64,000 nt of DNA, taken from contig NC_079477.1 of the NCBI RefSeq assembly GCF_026230105.1, positions 2,485,001 through 2,549,000 on the forward strand, given 5' to 3'. The position numbers and the translations under genes were made by a program. Within the stretch, counting starts at the first letter, position 1. Each line of letters starts with the position of its first letter. Origin of the DNA: Diorhabda sublineata. Lineage: Eukaryota > Arthropoda > Insecta > Coleoptera > Chrysomelidae. Of the stretch, positions 25,743-36,775 are shown piece by piece. Below the pieces are notes generated by a model, which saw only the letters and a list, made by a program, of their open reading frames with translations, did no database searches and was not told the origin of the DNA.

Positions 25743-25977
25743 CCTGTCGTTCCGATGGTTTTTGAAAAGCTAATCAGATATTTTGACTTGAATCATTCAA
25801 CTTCAACAAGAAAACTTTGATGCCTGTCCAACTGTTTAAACCTCGCACTTGTAGGCATTCCTGATAGTCTGTGGTATTGAATCGACGTCCTGTATGGTTA
25901 AAAAACCAGACATCAGTCGAATTCCGTGCCCAAAAGGGTCATTTATATGTACCTCAGCTTGTTTCGTACCAGGTGTT
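25743..25977 (+). repeat. 235-bp direct repeat, copy 2
   Basis: Second copy of the direct repeat at 25099-25333, in the same orientation and with the same end points. Confidence 0.85.
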
Positions 25978-26369
25978 TCCGCAGACATCTCAGAGTTATA
26001 ACAACTAGACTTTTGCCTACATTAAGAATAGATCCTGGGCTAAATTGGTAGTTTTGTTGATCTAAATCTGGTCCTTGTGGTTACCCGGTTATCATGGCAC
26101 TCCAGTACAAGCCTGGTTCACACCGTTCCAGTTGGATAATTCATCATTACAATCAAGAATTAAATCAGATTTAATTCTTTAGTTAGCTAGGATTGAAATA
26201 TACGCTTGGAAACATATTTTTAAAAACATTTTAAGGAAAAACACGCGATTTTGTATAAACTTTAAAAGATTAATGTCTTCCGTTTCATTGATATACAATA
26301 ATTATTTGTTTATAGTTGAGAATTTCATAATTACGGATATAATAAAATATAAACTTCCTGGTTTACAAC

Positions 26370-26530
26370 ACGAGGATACGAGGAATGTTCCAGAAGTATT
26401 TGAACCGACAAAGAAAACGCAAAGTTTTGAAAAAAATATATTTATTTTCCCAACAATGTTCAATAAGTTCTATACCCTTTTTATAATAATCCGAGGGGGC
26501 TAAATCTGGCTTATAGGATGCATGAGGTAG
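26370..26530 (-). pseudogene. Mariner transposase C-terminal fragment
   Basis: On the minus strand the sequence reads LPHASYKPDLAPSDYY, which carries the third catalytic Asp motif of irritans-type mariners, then KKGIELIEHCWENKYIF, the family's C-terminal region. The fragment starts abruptly at 26530, where the 341-bp satellite begins, so the rest of the element is missing. Part of the same protein region appears in a separate copy at 54990-55640. Confidence 0.78.
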
Positions 26531-29500
26531 TACTTTTTCAGACCTTTAAAATGAGTTTTTAAAAAACCATCTGCCATGAAAATTAAGCTAGTTATGACGA
26601 AAATTAAAAAAAACACGTTTTTCAACATTTTTTCGTGAAAAACTCGAAAATTACTCATTTTCTCGAAAAAATTATTTTTATCAAAATTGAAGCTTATAAA
26701 AAAACGAAGAAATTAGTCAGTTTAAATTGAATTTTTTAAATAATATTCAGTAATTTATGAGTCTTTGAAAGCCAATTTTTTCTTTTTCGTAAATTTATGC
26801 AGAGGTTTAGACTCATATAACGGAAAAACGATTAAGTTTTCATGGAAATTTGTGATAAACATTTTTAAAGTACTTTTTCAGACCTTTAAAATGAACTTTT
26901 ATAAAACCGACTAGCATGAAAATTAAGCGAGTTATGACGAAAATTAAAAAAAAACACGTTTTTCAACATTTTTTCGTGAAAAACTCGAAAATTACGCATT
27001 TTCTGGAAAAAATTATTCTTATCAAAATTGAAGCTTATAAAAAACAAAGAAATTAGTCAGCTTAAATTGAATTTTTTAAATAATATTCAGTAATTTATGA
27101 GTCTTTGAAAGCCAATTTTTTCTTTTTCGTAAATTTATGCTGAGGTTTGAACTCAAATAACGGGAAAACGATTAAGTTTTCATAAAAATTTTTAATAAAC
27201 ATTTTTAAAGTACTTTTTCAGACCTTTAAAATGAGTTTTTACAAAACCGTCTACCATGAAAATTAAGCTAGTTATGACGAGAATTAAAAAAAAAACACGT
27301 TTTTCAACATTTTTTCGTGAAAAACTCGAAAATTACGCATTTTCTGGAAAAAATTATTCTTATCAAAATTGAAGCTTATAAAAAACAAAGAAATTAGTCA
27401 GCTTAAATTGAATTTTTTAAATAATATTCAGTAATTTATGAGTCTTTGAAAGCCAATTTTTTCTTTTTCGTAAATTTATGCTGAGGTTTGAACTCAAATA
27501 ACGGGAAAACGATTAAGTTTTCATAAAAATTTTTAATAAACATTTTCAAAGTACTTTTTCAGACCTTTAAAATGAGTTTTTACAAAACCGTCTACCATGA
27601 AAATTAAGCTAGTTATGACGAGAATTAAAAAAAAACACGTTTTTCAACATTTTTTCGTGAAAAACTCGAAAATTACGCATTTTCTGGAAAAAATTATTCT
27701 TATCAAAATTGAAGCTTATAAAAAAACAAAGAAATTAGTCAGTTTAAATTGAATTTTTTAAATAATATTCAGTAATTTATGAGTCTCTGAAAGCCAATTT
27801 TTTCTTTTTCGTAAATTTATGCAGAGGTTTGAACTCAAATAACGGAAAAACGATTAAGTTTTCATGAAAATTTGTGATAAACATTTTTAAAGTACTTTTT
27901 CAGACCTTTGAAATGAGTTTTTACAAAACCGTCTACCATGAAAATTAAGCTAGTTATGACGAGAATTAAAAAAAAACACGTTTTTCAACATTTTTTCGTG
28001 AAAAACTCGAAAATTACGCATTTTCTGGAAAAAATTATTCTTATCAAAATTGAAGCTTATAAAAAAACAAAGAAATTAGTCAGTTTAAATTGAATTTTTT
28101 AAATAATATTCAGCAATTTATGTGTCTCTGAAAACCAATTTTTTCTTTTTCGTAAATTTATGCAGAGGTTTAAACTCAAATAACGGAAAAACGATTAAGT
28201 TTTCATGAAAATTTGTGATAAACATTTTTAAAGTACTTTTTCAGACCTTTAAAATGAGCTTTTATAAAACCGTCTAGCATGAAAATTAAGCGAGTTATGA
28301 CGAAAATTAAAAAAAAAACACGTTTTTCAACATTTTTTCGTGAAAAACTCGAAAATTACTCATTTTCTCGAAAAAATTATTCTTATCAAAATTGAAGCTT
28401 ATAAAAAAACAAAGAAATTAGTCAATTTAAATTGAATTTTTTAAATAATATTCAGCAATTTATGTGTCTCTGAAAACCAATTTTTTCTTTTTCGTAAATT
28501 TATGCAGAGGTTTAAACTCAAATAACGGAAAAACGATTAAGTTTTCATGAAAATTTGTGATAAACATTTTTAAAGTACTTTTTCAGACCTTTAAAATGAG
28601 CTTTTATAAAACCGTCTAGCATGAAAATTAAGCGAGTTATGACGAAAATTAAAAAAAAAACACGTTTTTCAACATTTTTTCGTGAAAAACTCGAAAATTA
28701 CTCATTTTCTCGAAAAAATTATTCTTATCAAAATTGAAGCTTATAAAAAAACAAAGAAATTAGTCAATTTAAATTGAATTTTTTAAATAATATTCAGCAA
28801 TTTATGTGTCTCTGAAAACCAATTTTTTCTTTTTCGTAAATTTATGCAGAGGTTTAAACTCAAATAACGGAAAAACGATTAAGTTTTCATAAAAATTTTT
28901 AATAAACATTTTCAAAGTACTTTTTCAGACCTTTAAAATGAGTTTTTACAAAACCGTCTACCATGAAAATTAAGCTAGTTATGACGAGAATTAAAAAAAA
29001 ACACGTTTTTCAACATTTTTTCGTGAAAAACTCGAAAATTACGCATTTTCTGGAAAAAATTATTCTTATCAAAATTGAAGCTTATAAAAAAACAAAGAAA
29101 TTAGTCAGTTTAAATTGAATTTTTTAAATAATATTCAGCAATTTATGTGTCTCTGAAAACCAATTTTTTCTTTTTCGTAAATTTATGCAGAGGTTTAAAC
29201 TCAAATAACGGAAAAACGATTAAGTTTTCATGAAAATTTGTGATAAACATTTTTAAAGTACTTTTTCAGACCTTTAAAATGAGCTTTTATAAAACCGTCT
29301 AGCATGAAAATTAAGCGAGTTATGACGAAAATTAAAAAAAAAACACGTTTTTCAACATTTTTTCGTGAAAAACTCGAAAATTACTCATTTTCTCGAAAAA
29401 ATTATTCTTATCAAAATTGAAGCTTATAAAAAAACAAAGAAATTAGTCAATTTAAATTGAATTTTTTAAATAATATTCAGCAATTTATGTGTCTCTGAAA

Positions 29501-30016
29501 ACCAATTTTTTCTTTTTCGTAAATTTATGCAGAGGTTTAAACTCAAATAACGGAAAAACGATTAAGTTTTCATGAAAATTTGTGATAAACATTTTTAAAG
29601 TACTTTTTCAGACCTTTAAAATGAGCTTTTATAAAACCGTCTAGCATGAAAATTAAGCGAGTTATGACGAAAATTAAAAAAAAAACACGTTTTTCAACAT
29701 TTTTTCGTGAAAAACTCGAAAATTACTCATTTTCTCGAAAAAATTATTCTTATCAAAATTGAAGCTTATAAAAAAACAAAGAAATTAGTCAATTTAAATT
29801 GAATTTTTTAAATAATATTCAGCAATTTATGTGTCTCTGAAAACCAATTTTTTCTTTTTCGTAAATTTATGCAGAGGTTTAAACTCAAATAACGGAAAAA
29901 CGATTAAGTTTTCATAAAAATTTTTAATAAACATTTTTAAAGTACTTTTTCAGACCTTTAAAATGAGCTTTTATAAAACCGTCTAGCATGAAAATTAAGC
30001 GAGTTATGACGAAAAT
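26530..30016. repeat. 341-bp satellite, about 10 copies
   Basis: TACTTTTTCAGACCTTTAAA recurs at 26531, 26871, 27211, 27552, 27893 and onward every 340-341 bp, to a truncated last unit that ends near 30016. Two subtypes exist, one with ACTCATTTTCTCG and one with ACGCATTTTCTGG. Their order (roughly Y X X X X Y Y X Y Y) includes a repeated Y-Y-X block of about 1023 bp. The unit is very AT-rich and noncoding. Confidence 0.95.
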
Positions 30017-31592
30017 AAGATAAGTTCATTTAAAAAAAAATATCCTAACCTAACTTTTCAGAACGTCTGACTGAAACATGCCACTATAAATCAAAATTAT
30101 ACACTTGCAATCCCAAAATATTGTAGTTTGTAACAAAACTGATCATGGGGTCCCAGGGGAACCTGAACTGACCTATTGCTTAAAATATAGAAAGTACACA
30201 ATCTATTTAGTGAATGATTAAAGTTTGAAAACACCACGTTGTTCAATATTTGTTTGGGCAGCCATCAAAAGTGAACGTTTTCAGTGGATTCCCGGAAAAC
30301 ATGGAAAAAATTCATCGTCGTTCTATTTGAAACCAATATAAAAGCTGAACTAGATTCTACTCTGGCCGTACGACCTGCAAATACCAGCATCGCAGCGGGA
30401 AACACCGTCGGGAAGATATTTCCATCGAGTAATGTTCCACAGAAATAGATCACACTTCAAACAGAAGAACCATCAAAACAATGGACTGAAAAGGGAGAAA
30501 CGGTTCCAAAGAGTGGGTTATCTTTGTTGGGCCAGGTACTTCCGGGACCATCTTCGTAGATTCGACGCTACATCAAAGATTATATAAGAAGGTTATAACC
30601 AGGTTAAGGAGAAATAGCTTTGAGAAAACAGACAAGAAAAAACAATTCGACGAGTACGAAAACCATGATGCAGATGTAGTAAGTCTGAAGAAGAGATCAG
30701 AATGATAAATATCCGGGATTAAACAGAGTTTATCAAAGATGAACTGTTCAGACCAGTGCTTTCCTCTATGTAACGTACAATAAAAGAAGGAATTAACTAG
30801 ATCCAAGCAATTAGAAACTTAATATCAGTCCCAATCCAGACTTAGAGCCTCTTTTGACAAGGCGCAATCAAATTCAAATCAAACTGTAGTGAAATTTGTC
30901 ACGAGTCATGATTTACCACGCCAATTTTGAGGTTATATAACTTTTTAACAATGATTGGACAGGATTGGACTTAACCTTAGTTACTGCTAATTAATAATTG
31001 AGCTTCAGATCACATTGTAACGTTAAAACAATGTCGTGCATTATTTTTAAAAACAATTCTATGTCGTGGCCAAATATCCAGTTGATATTTTGGTCTCGGC
31101 GAGCCAAATAATTAAATTTAACCCGGAGCGAAAGGGTAAACTCGTGTCGAGTCCATTTCCGAGTTCAACAAACAATTTACCCCCCGTGGGGCGTGGAAAT
31201 ACTGATATTTTCATTACCAGATAAAACTTGATATGTATAAAGAGGTTTTGGAGGTAATTGGACGAAATTCTTTGAAGTAATAATAATCCGACGAATCTTT
31301 TATGTATTTTTGATGAGTTGTGACCCATATTTTCCTACTATTAATATATCAAATACATGTTTTATCTCTATAATACGATATTTTCATTATAGATTTAATT
31401 GTTTATTTTATTTTTCGATCGAAAGCGAGTGATTAACGAAAGAAAAAGCGATTTAATGAAAGAAACTCCGTACAAAAAACAATTATTCCGTCAACTATTC
31501 CAATAAAAATCGAATTTTATTACAAAATCTTGGCAACTAAACCAAAATTAAAAACAAACATTTGACATCATCCCGATTTAAAAATAAAACTC
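30017..31592. other. Intergenic or intron, no gene recognised
   Basis: There are no frames with family resemblance. A TCCTAACCTAAC run lies at about 30043. The segment 31060-31330 has fewer A/T bases than its flanks and an open minus frame of 89 codons, but no recognisable domain. Confidence 0.4.
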
Positions 31593-31830
31593 ACCTATAA
31601 CCTTGATTACTTTTAGTTTGTACACTTTAACACAAAAACTAATTGATATATCAATAAATTAATGTCGGATAAGCGATTTATTTCGTTTAAATAAACAACG
31701 TGTGCCCGTATTGCGCACTTTTTCGCGATTTTTGCCAGATCAAGCTCGCAAAACGACTGAGAAGGCGCGCGTTTAACTTTTTAAGTGCGCGCGCTAAGAA
31801 AGAAAGAATTGTGTTTTGCTAATCGTCGGT
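31593..31830 (-). promoter_or_regulatory. Candidate promoter and 5' UTR exon of a minus-strand gene
   Basis: The patch 31700-31800 is rich in CG and GCGC (GCGCGCGTTT, AGTGCGCGCGC), unlike anything nearby. On the minus strand a good splice donor (GTTATAG|GTGAGT) occurs at about 31592. A noncoding first exon here would need a minus-strand gene to the left; the nearest is the DUF4728-like gene, whose first coding exon starts with an acceptor at 15695-15696. The link would be a 16-kb intron holding two satellites. This is inference only. Confidence 0.3.
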
Positions 31831-32825
31831 AACGTCATAGTCGTGGTTTTTCGCTATTTCTCGTTTACCTTTTTCATGCCCATAATAAATAGTCGACCAA
31901 CTTTAATTGACCATGAATTACATCAAAAGGAATTGACCATATGGATCGTGATGTTGCGTATTTTAAACCGTTCACAAAAAGTAATCCAAAGTCATTACTT
32001 ACATTTATATACTCAAGTTGGAACCACATGGAAAAGTTTTTTATTAATGGTTTTATTGAAAAAGTTCTGCATGGTTCAAAAGTTAAAATACAACCATCAG
32101 ATAACAATTTTTAAAAAGCAGTTTACGAGGTTTTTCAAAAGAGTAAAGTATCTTTATTATATTATTATAAAAGTTGGGTAATTATTTAGTTTAGTTTGCC
32201 TACTTACACCCCCGTCCGACCCCAATCCTCTCCAATATTAAATATAATTAGTTACGACTAATCTAATGACACAAATTAACCAATATTTTGATTATGAGCC
32301 TAACCTAACCTATATAAATTTTTAAACTCGAAAAAGTATGTGAAGAAATAATTTCATGCAACCTAATCTAAATAATTACTTAAAAGTTATATTCAAATAC
32401 GCAATTACAGACATTTATTATGAAACTTCAAGTTTTGTGATTATTTACTATAATTATTCCGTATTAATTATACTGGTGGGATAAAATTTAACACAATCTA
32501 GTATGCCCTGACATTGTATTGACAGTGAATGTCATAGTGAGTTGTTCATAACCTTACAATATAAATAGCAAATTTACTAAATCGTGAAAAAAAAAATAGA
32601 ACTTGTTTTAATTCATAAAGACAATTACAAAATACATAGAGAGGCCGCAAATATTTTTAATAATAGACATTAGGCATATAAACATTAACCATTCAACAAA
32701 AATTTTAAATAAATTTAAGGCTAGTAATCCGGTCAATTTGAACATTCGATGTTACGTAAACTCTCATCAAGCTGAAAATCGGTGAAATTGTTTAAAATAC
32801 AATTGAACATAGAATTTGAATGTTC
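31831..32825. other. Intergenic, no gene recognised
   Basis: A 121-codon frame at 31816-32181 shares its region with an overlapping minus frame and has no recognisable motif. A CCTAACCTAACC run is at about 32300. Nothing else is supported. Confidence 0.4.
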
Positions 32826-33027
32826 CCCATCATTTCCGTGTATGGAAACAATTTTATTCAAGGTCAAATGTGAAAAAAATGAGTTTTTCGCAATTTTCAG
32901 CGAAACGGTGAGTTTTATCACAAAAATACCTTAAATAAAAACTGTAGATCATAAATTTATCTACAAAAAACGTAGGCAAACTTTTTTTCTACAAGCTACT
33001 GTTTCTGAGATATAATGATTCAAAAAG
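32826..33027 (+). repeat. Solo arm of the 7924-8490 inverted-repeat family
   Basis: It starts CCCATCATTTCCGTGTATGG and continues with TTTTATTCAAGGTCAAA, a GTAGATCATAAATTTATCTA-type core and CTGTTTCTGAGATATAATGA. This is the same order of blocks as the left arm at 7924-8120. No partner arm is found nearby, so this is a solo or truncated copy. Confidence 0.75.
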
Positions 33028-34977
33028 TTTCACAAAAAATCTCGCAATTTCAGTATGTTGTTTACCCCACTACCGTCATTTTGACTTAGATCAGCTGTTT
33101 TCTTAGATTGCATCTATTTTATTAATAAAATTGTCTTGTCAACTATATAATATCGGAGCACTGTAAACAAACTAAATGACAGATAAGTTTGGACGAGAGT
33201 TGTGGCGATTGAATTTCTGTGTGAATAAATGAAAATAACTAAACTTGTTTTAGGGATAATAATAATTGTAGTTATGGAGTTTAGAGGTTAGGAGTCCATT
33301 GAAAGAGAGCAAATTAAGGTAGCGCTCTAGTGTGCCAGACATTATTAGAGTCTAATAGTAAATTAAATTCTCATTTGATAATCATAACTATTTTAACAAA
33401 ACCATTAATATACAAATTCATTCGAAAATTGTACATTAAATATATAAATAAGGGATACTCCTCATTACATCCACCCTCCATATTATTGTAAAGAACCAAT
33501 TTCAAATAACAAACATTTTAATACTATATTCGAGACTATCCTACTTAGTAGGCAACCAAACTAACCTTATTGTACCATATAACGTTCATTGTCTCCTTTA
33601 TTATTATATTAAATTATTTACAATCTTACAGGATATACCAGAATGCTGTGCCATATCAGAGCTCATTTTTATTTAATATTTTATTACATATTTGGAATCA
33701 TCTTGACTTGTAGCTTCAGATAACCTTTATATGGAAATAGATAGTTATCTCAATGCTAAAATTTTTATACTGATTTTAGTGACCTCTGCAAACTTGTAGT
33801 CAAAACTAACACAACTGCCAAAATTTGAAATTGTGTATTAATATATTGTATATTAATTTAATTTAATAATGCTGCTTTTCGCATTCTCAAGTTTAAATAA
33901 AAACACATGAGTTAATTGTCTCATAATTCACACAAAAAATAAAATAATATCCACAGCATATACAGAATTGTTGTAATTGTCGATTGTTTTTACAAACTTA
34001 AAACTTTCCTTCATGCTTTTCCAGAGATATTTAAGATATTGCTCATACAGTGTGTCTCAAATTATTTTATACTAAGGATAAATTATGAATCTTATAGTTG
34101 AGTAGGTACTTTTTCTAAAAAATCTTACAATACACATTTTTTTTTTATTTTATAATGTAGTGGAATTATTTAGAAATGGTTAGTGGACAGTAAATTTTCA
34201 GAAAAATGATTTGAGTGTCCATTTTCTGATGTTACATTATTATGTAACCAGATTAATATCATCCTCATATAGTCTAAACTATGTACATACCTGGCAGGTT
34301 GTAAATTGGTAATGAACCTATTTTTAAACACATTTAGATAATAAGTACAATACATCCTTGATGAAAATATTCCTCACAAATAACCTAGCTTTTGTAGGTA
34401 TAATCAGGTTTTATCCAAAACTTTCAATTTCTCGTTTCCTATACGATCCAACCAGAATTTGCATACCTGTAATGGAGAGAATATTATTGAGGAAATGTAG
34501 ATATACCTATTTCGAAATAAAAAGAATATTACTTACCAAGGGATCTTTAATAGGAAAACGGTGCATATGGACTTGTTTATTGCTATTACTACAAGTAGTT
34601 ACACAATAGTTTATTAACACAAAATATAATATTCGACACACAAACCACAAACGAATAAATATAAATACAAAGTTTAGGTTAACTCAGGGCCTGTGCACTG
34701 GAATAGAAGTTGAGGACGATTTTCAATGCCATCTCTGTTACTGGCTCACATCTAAAAGCTTACTTTTTGGTGCTTTATTTTTGAATGTTTGTCAATCTGG
34801 ATTCGGAAACTAAGTTGCAATCATGCATCGAGAAACAACCAAGATTATTGAATGAACAACGTCCATCTAGCAAAGGTGTTTGATATTGTTTGTTTAATAG
34901 CTATTTGCATTTTTGTGCATTTAAAAAGTTACTTATTATTTGTTGCGAATTGTGCTGTCGTGTTTACTTACTCAATA
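33028..34977. other. Intergenic, no gene recognised
   Basis: AT-rich spacer before the THAP remnant. Short frames such as 34358-34609 have no family resemblance. The last 300 bp (34680-34970) are slightly less AT-rich and could hold the former promoter of the THAP-type gene. Confidence 0.4.
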
Positions 34978-35844
34978 TGAATAAACGAGTGAAGGCCTGC
35001 TGTATACCAGGATGCACGAATAAGCAAGCGATAAGGTGAGAGTGATATTTACTATTTATCAACATAAAAATATTTAAATTGAAATCAATTTCATATCTAT
35101 AATGATTTTATCCTTATTCTACCTTTTTATAGATATTCCATTTCTACGAATGAAGACGTTTGCAGAATTTGCTTGCAAAGAATAAATAACTTCCAAGTTA
35201 TTCCTTGCAGATACAGTATTATCATTACATAGAATATGTAATACTCATTTTGAACCAATTTGTGGAAACCCCAATGGCAGGTAAAAGTTTCACTGCCAAC
35301 TCTATATTTACCTGGTAAGTACTTATATTTATTGTGACAATAAACCTCTTATGAAGCCAAGTGAAAAGTTATGCAGAGGAAAAGAATTGCTATTTCCTCC
35401 AATAGTCAATAGTCCCAATTTATAAACCATTTAATAGAAACTCAAAATATACAGGATTAGATCTTGTCACTCCTTATGTGTCAGGTTCAGTAGCGAAGAA
35501 ATTATTTAAAAGTCTCAAATTCACTAATATATTCTAGGAAACATAAAAAAAATGTTTTATGTGTGCCTTCAGCAAAATTCTGTGATATTTTTAAAAGTTT
35601 TTCTGATAAAATTTTCAAAATATTGCCCCAGTTAATCAATTTGTTAGGCATAAAGAAACAAATATTTCGTTTGGAGGATTTGACAGACATATCCTCAATA
35701 TTTTGTTCAGATCATAAGGATTATGTAAATATGTTTGTAAATATCAGTTTTAACATATGCATCTTTCATTACGTAGTTATTATTATTGAAATTTTGAAGG
35801 GCAAAGATCAACAATACTATGATGTTGTGATGAATATGGCATAA
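34978..35844 (+). pseudogene. Decayed THAP-domain (P-element-like) gene
   Basis: The ATG at 34978 opens MNKRVKACCIPGCTNKQAIR, the start of a THAP zinc finger (C-x2-C-type pair), followed by a GTGAGA donor. After an acceptor near 35133 the domain continues: RYSISTNEDVCRICLQRI, then, beyond a frame break, LHRICNTHFEP (the second zinc pair, C..H) and KVSLPTLYLP (the conserved AVPTLF-like end). Farther on, TPYVSGSVAKKL and a 93-codon frame (35563-35844) with FCDIFKSF and FCSDHKDYV resemble C-terminal parts of THAP/P-element-like transposases. Stops and shifts make a functional product unlikely. Confidence 0.7.
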
Positions 35845-36751
35845 GTTAAATATGGGGAAAACTACTAGAAAGACAACGGTAATCATTAATTAACCATGGT
35901 TATAAAATCAGTTTTTTATATACCATTGTATGTAGCATGTACAAACAGAAACATTTTTTAAACACGCCAATATCTCACTGACAGTCCTAAGCCTGCTAAA
36001 GTGTGAAGGAAAATTTTTTGTTTGTGGATATAGTTATAAAATATCAAAAACAAAATAAAAATTATAATAATCATCCCGTGTTTCACATAAATTGTACATG
36101 AAACCAAAATATTTTACAAAATACTTCATTTAAACAGCATTTTAATTTCAGGTAATTATATTTTCTTGTAAACAACAATATTTGAATTTAAAATGCTAGG
36201 AAAATGAAAGTATTTTGCATGATACTTTTGTTTCATTCTCAATTTGATGCGACAACTAGCTTCCAGCATTTAAAATTACTCAAGCTATTTTCAAATTTCC
36301 CGCGAATTTAGCATGGATATGAACCTCAGATCAAATCTTTTTTCTTGGTACGGAGCCATCTCTGAGAGATGTCGCTAGAATCGAACTTTGTCGTCAAATT
36401 TTTATACAGAATGGCAGATCTGTCGAGTATATAATGTTTGGGTTAACTTCAAATTTCACTTTTATAATGAAGGTTATCGGCTTTGTCTACATGCCCAATA
36501 AAACAAAATCCTGCCTACAGCGATAGTAGCGACCTCAAGACGTTTGTAGGAGTAACTAAAAAATATGTTTGACCTTGAGAGAACTAAAAATAGGTCTCTG
36601 TAGAAAATATAATGAAAAAAAGTTTTCAGTTTTTATTAATTTATTATTTCACTTATTCCGCTCTTTGTTATCATTGAACTTTCAAAATTGAATCATTTAA
36701 TGCACTACAGAAGGTTAAAAATACCTTTTGATAGTTATATGCTTAATAATA
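35845..36751. other. Spacer downstream of CRAL-TRIO gene A, no gene recognised
   Basis: No family resemblance is seen. Two imperfect complementary stretches near 36110-36230 (AAAATATTTTACAAAATACT and its rough reverse complement) suggest a small hairpin repeat. The minus-strand AATAAA at the complement of 36752-36757 is a likely poly(A) signal for gene A, 19 nt past its stop. Confidence 0.45.
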
Positions 36752-36775
36752 TTTATTAAATATAGAAAAATGTGC

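Noticed and set aside
31816..32181. A 121-codon plus frame next to the CpG-rich patch
   Set aside because: Composition follows the local AT bias and no motif is recognised. An opposite-strand frame covers the same bases.
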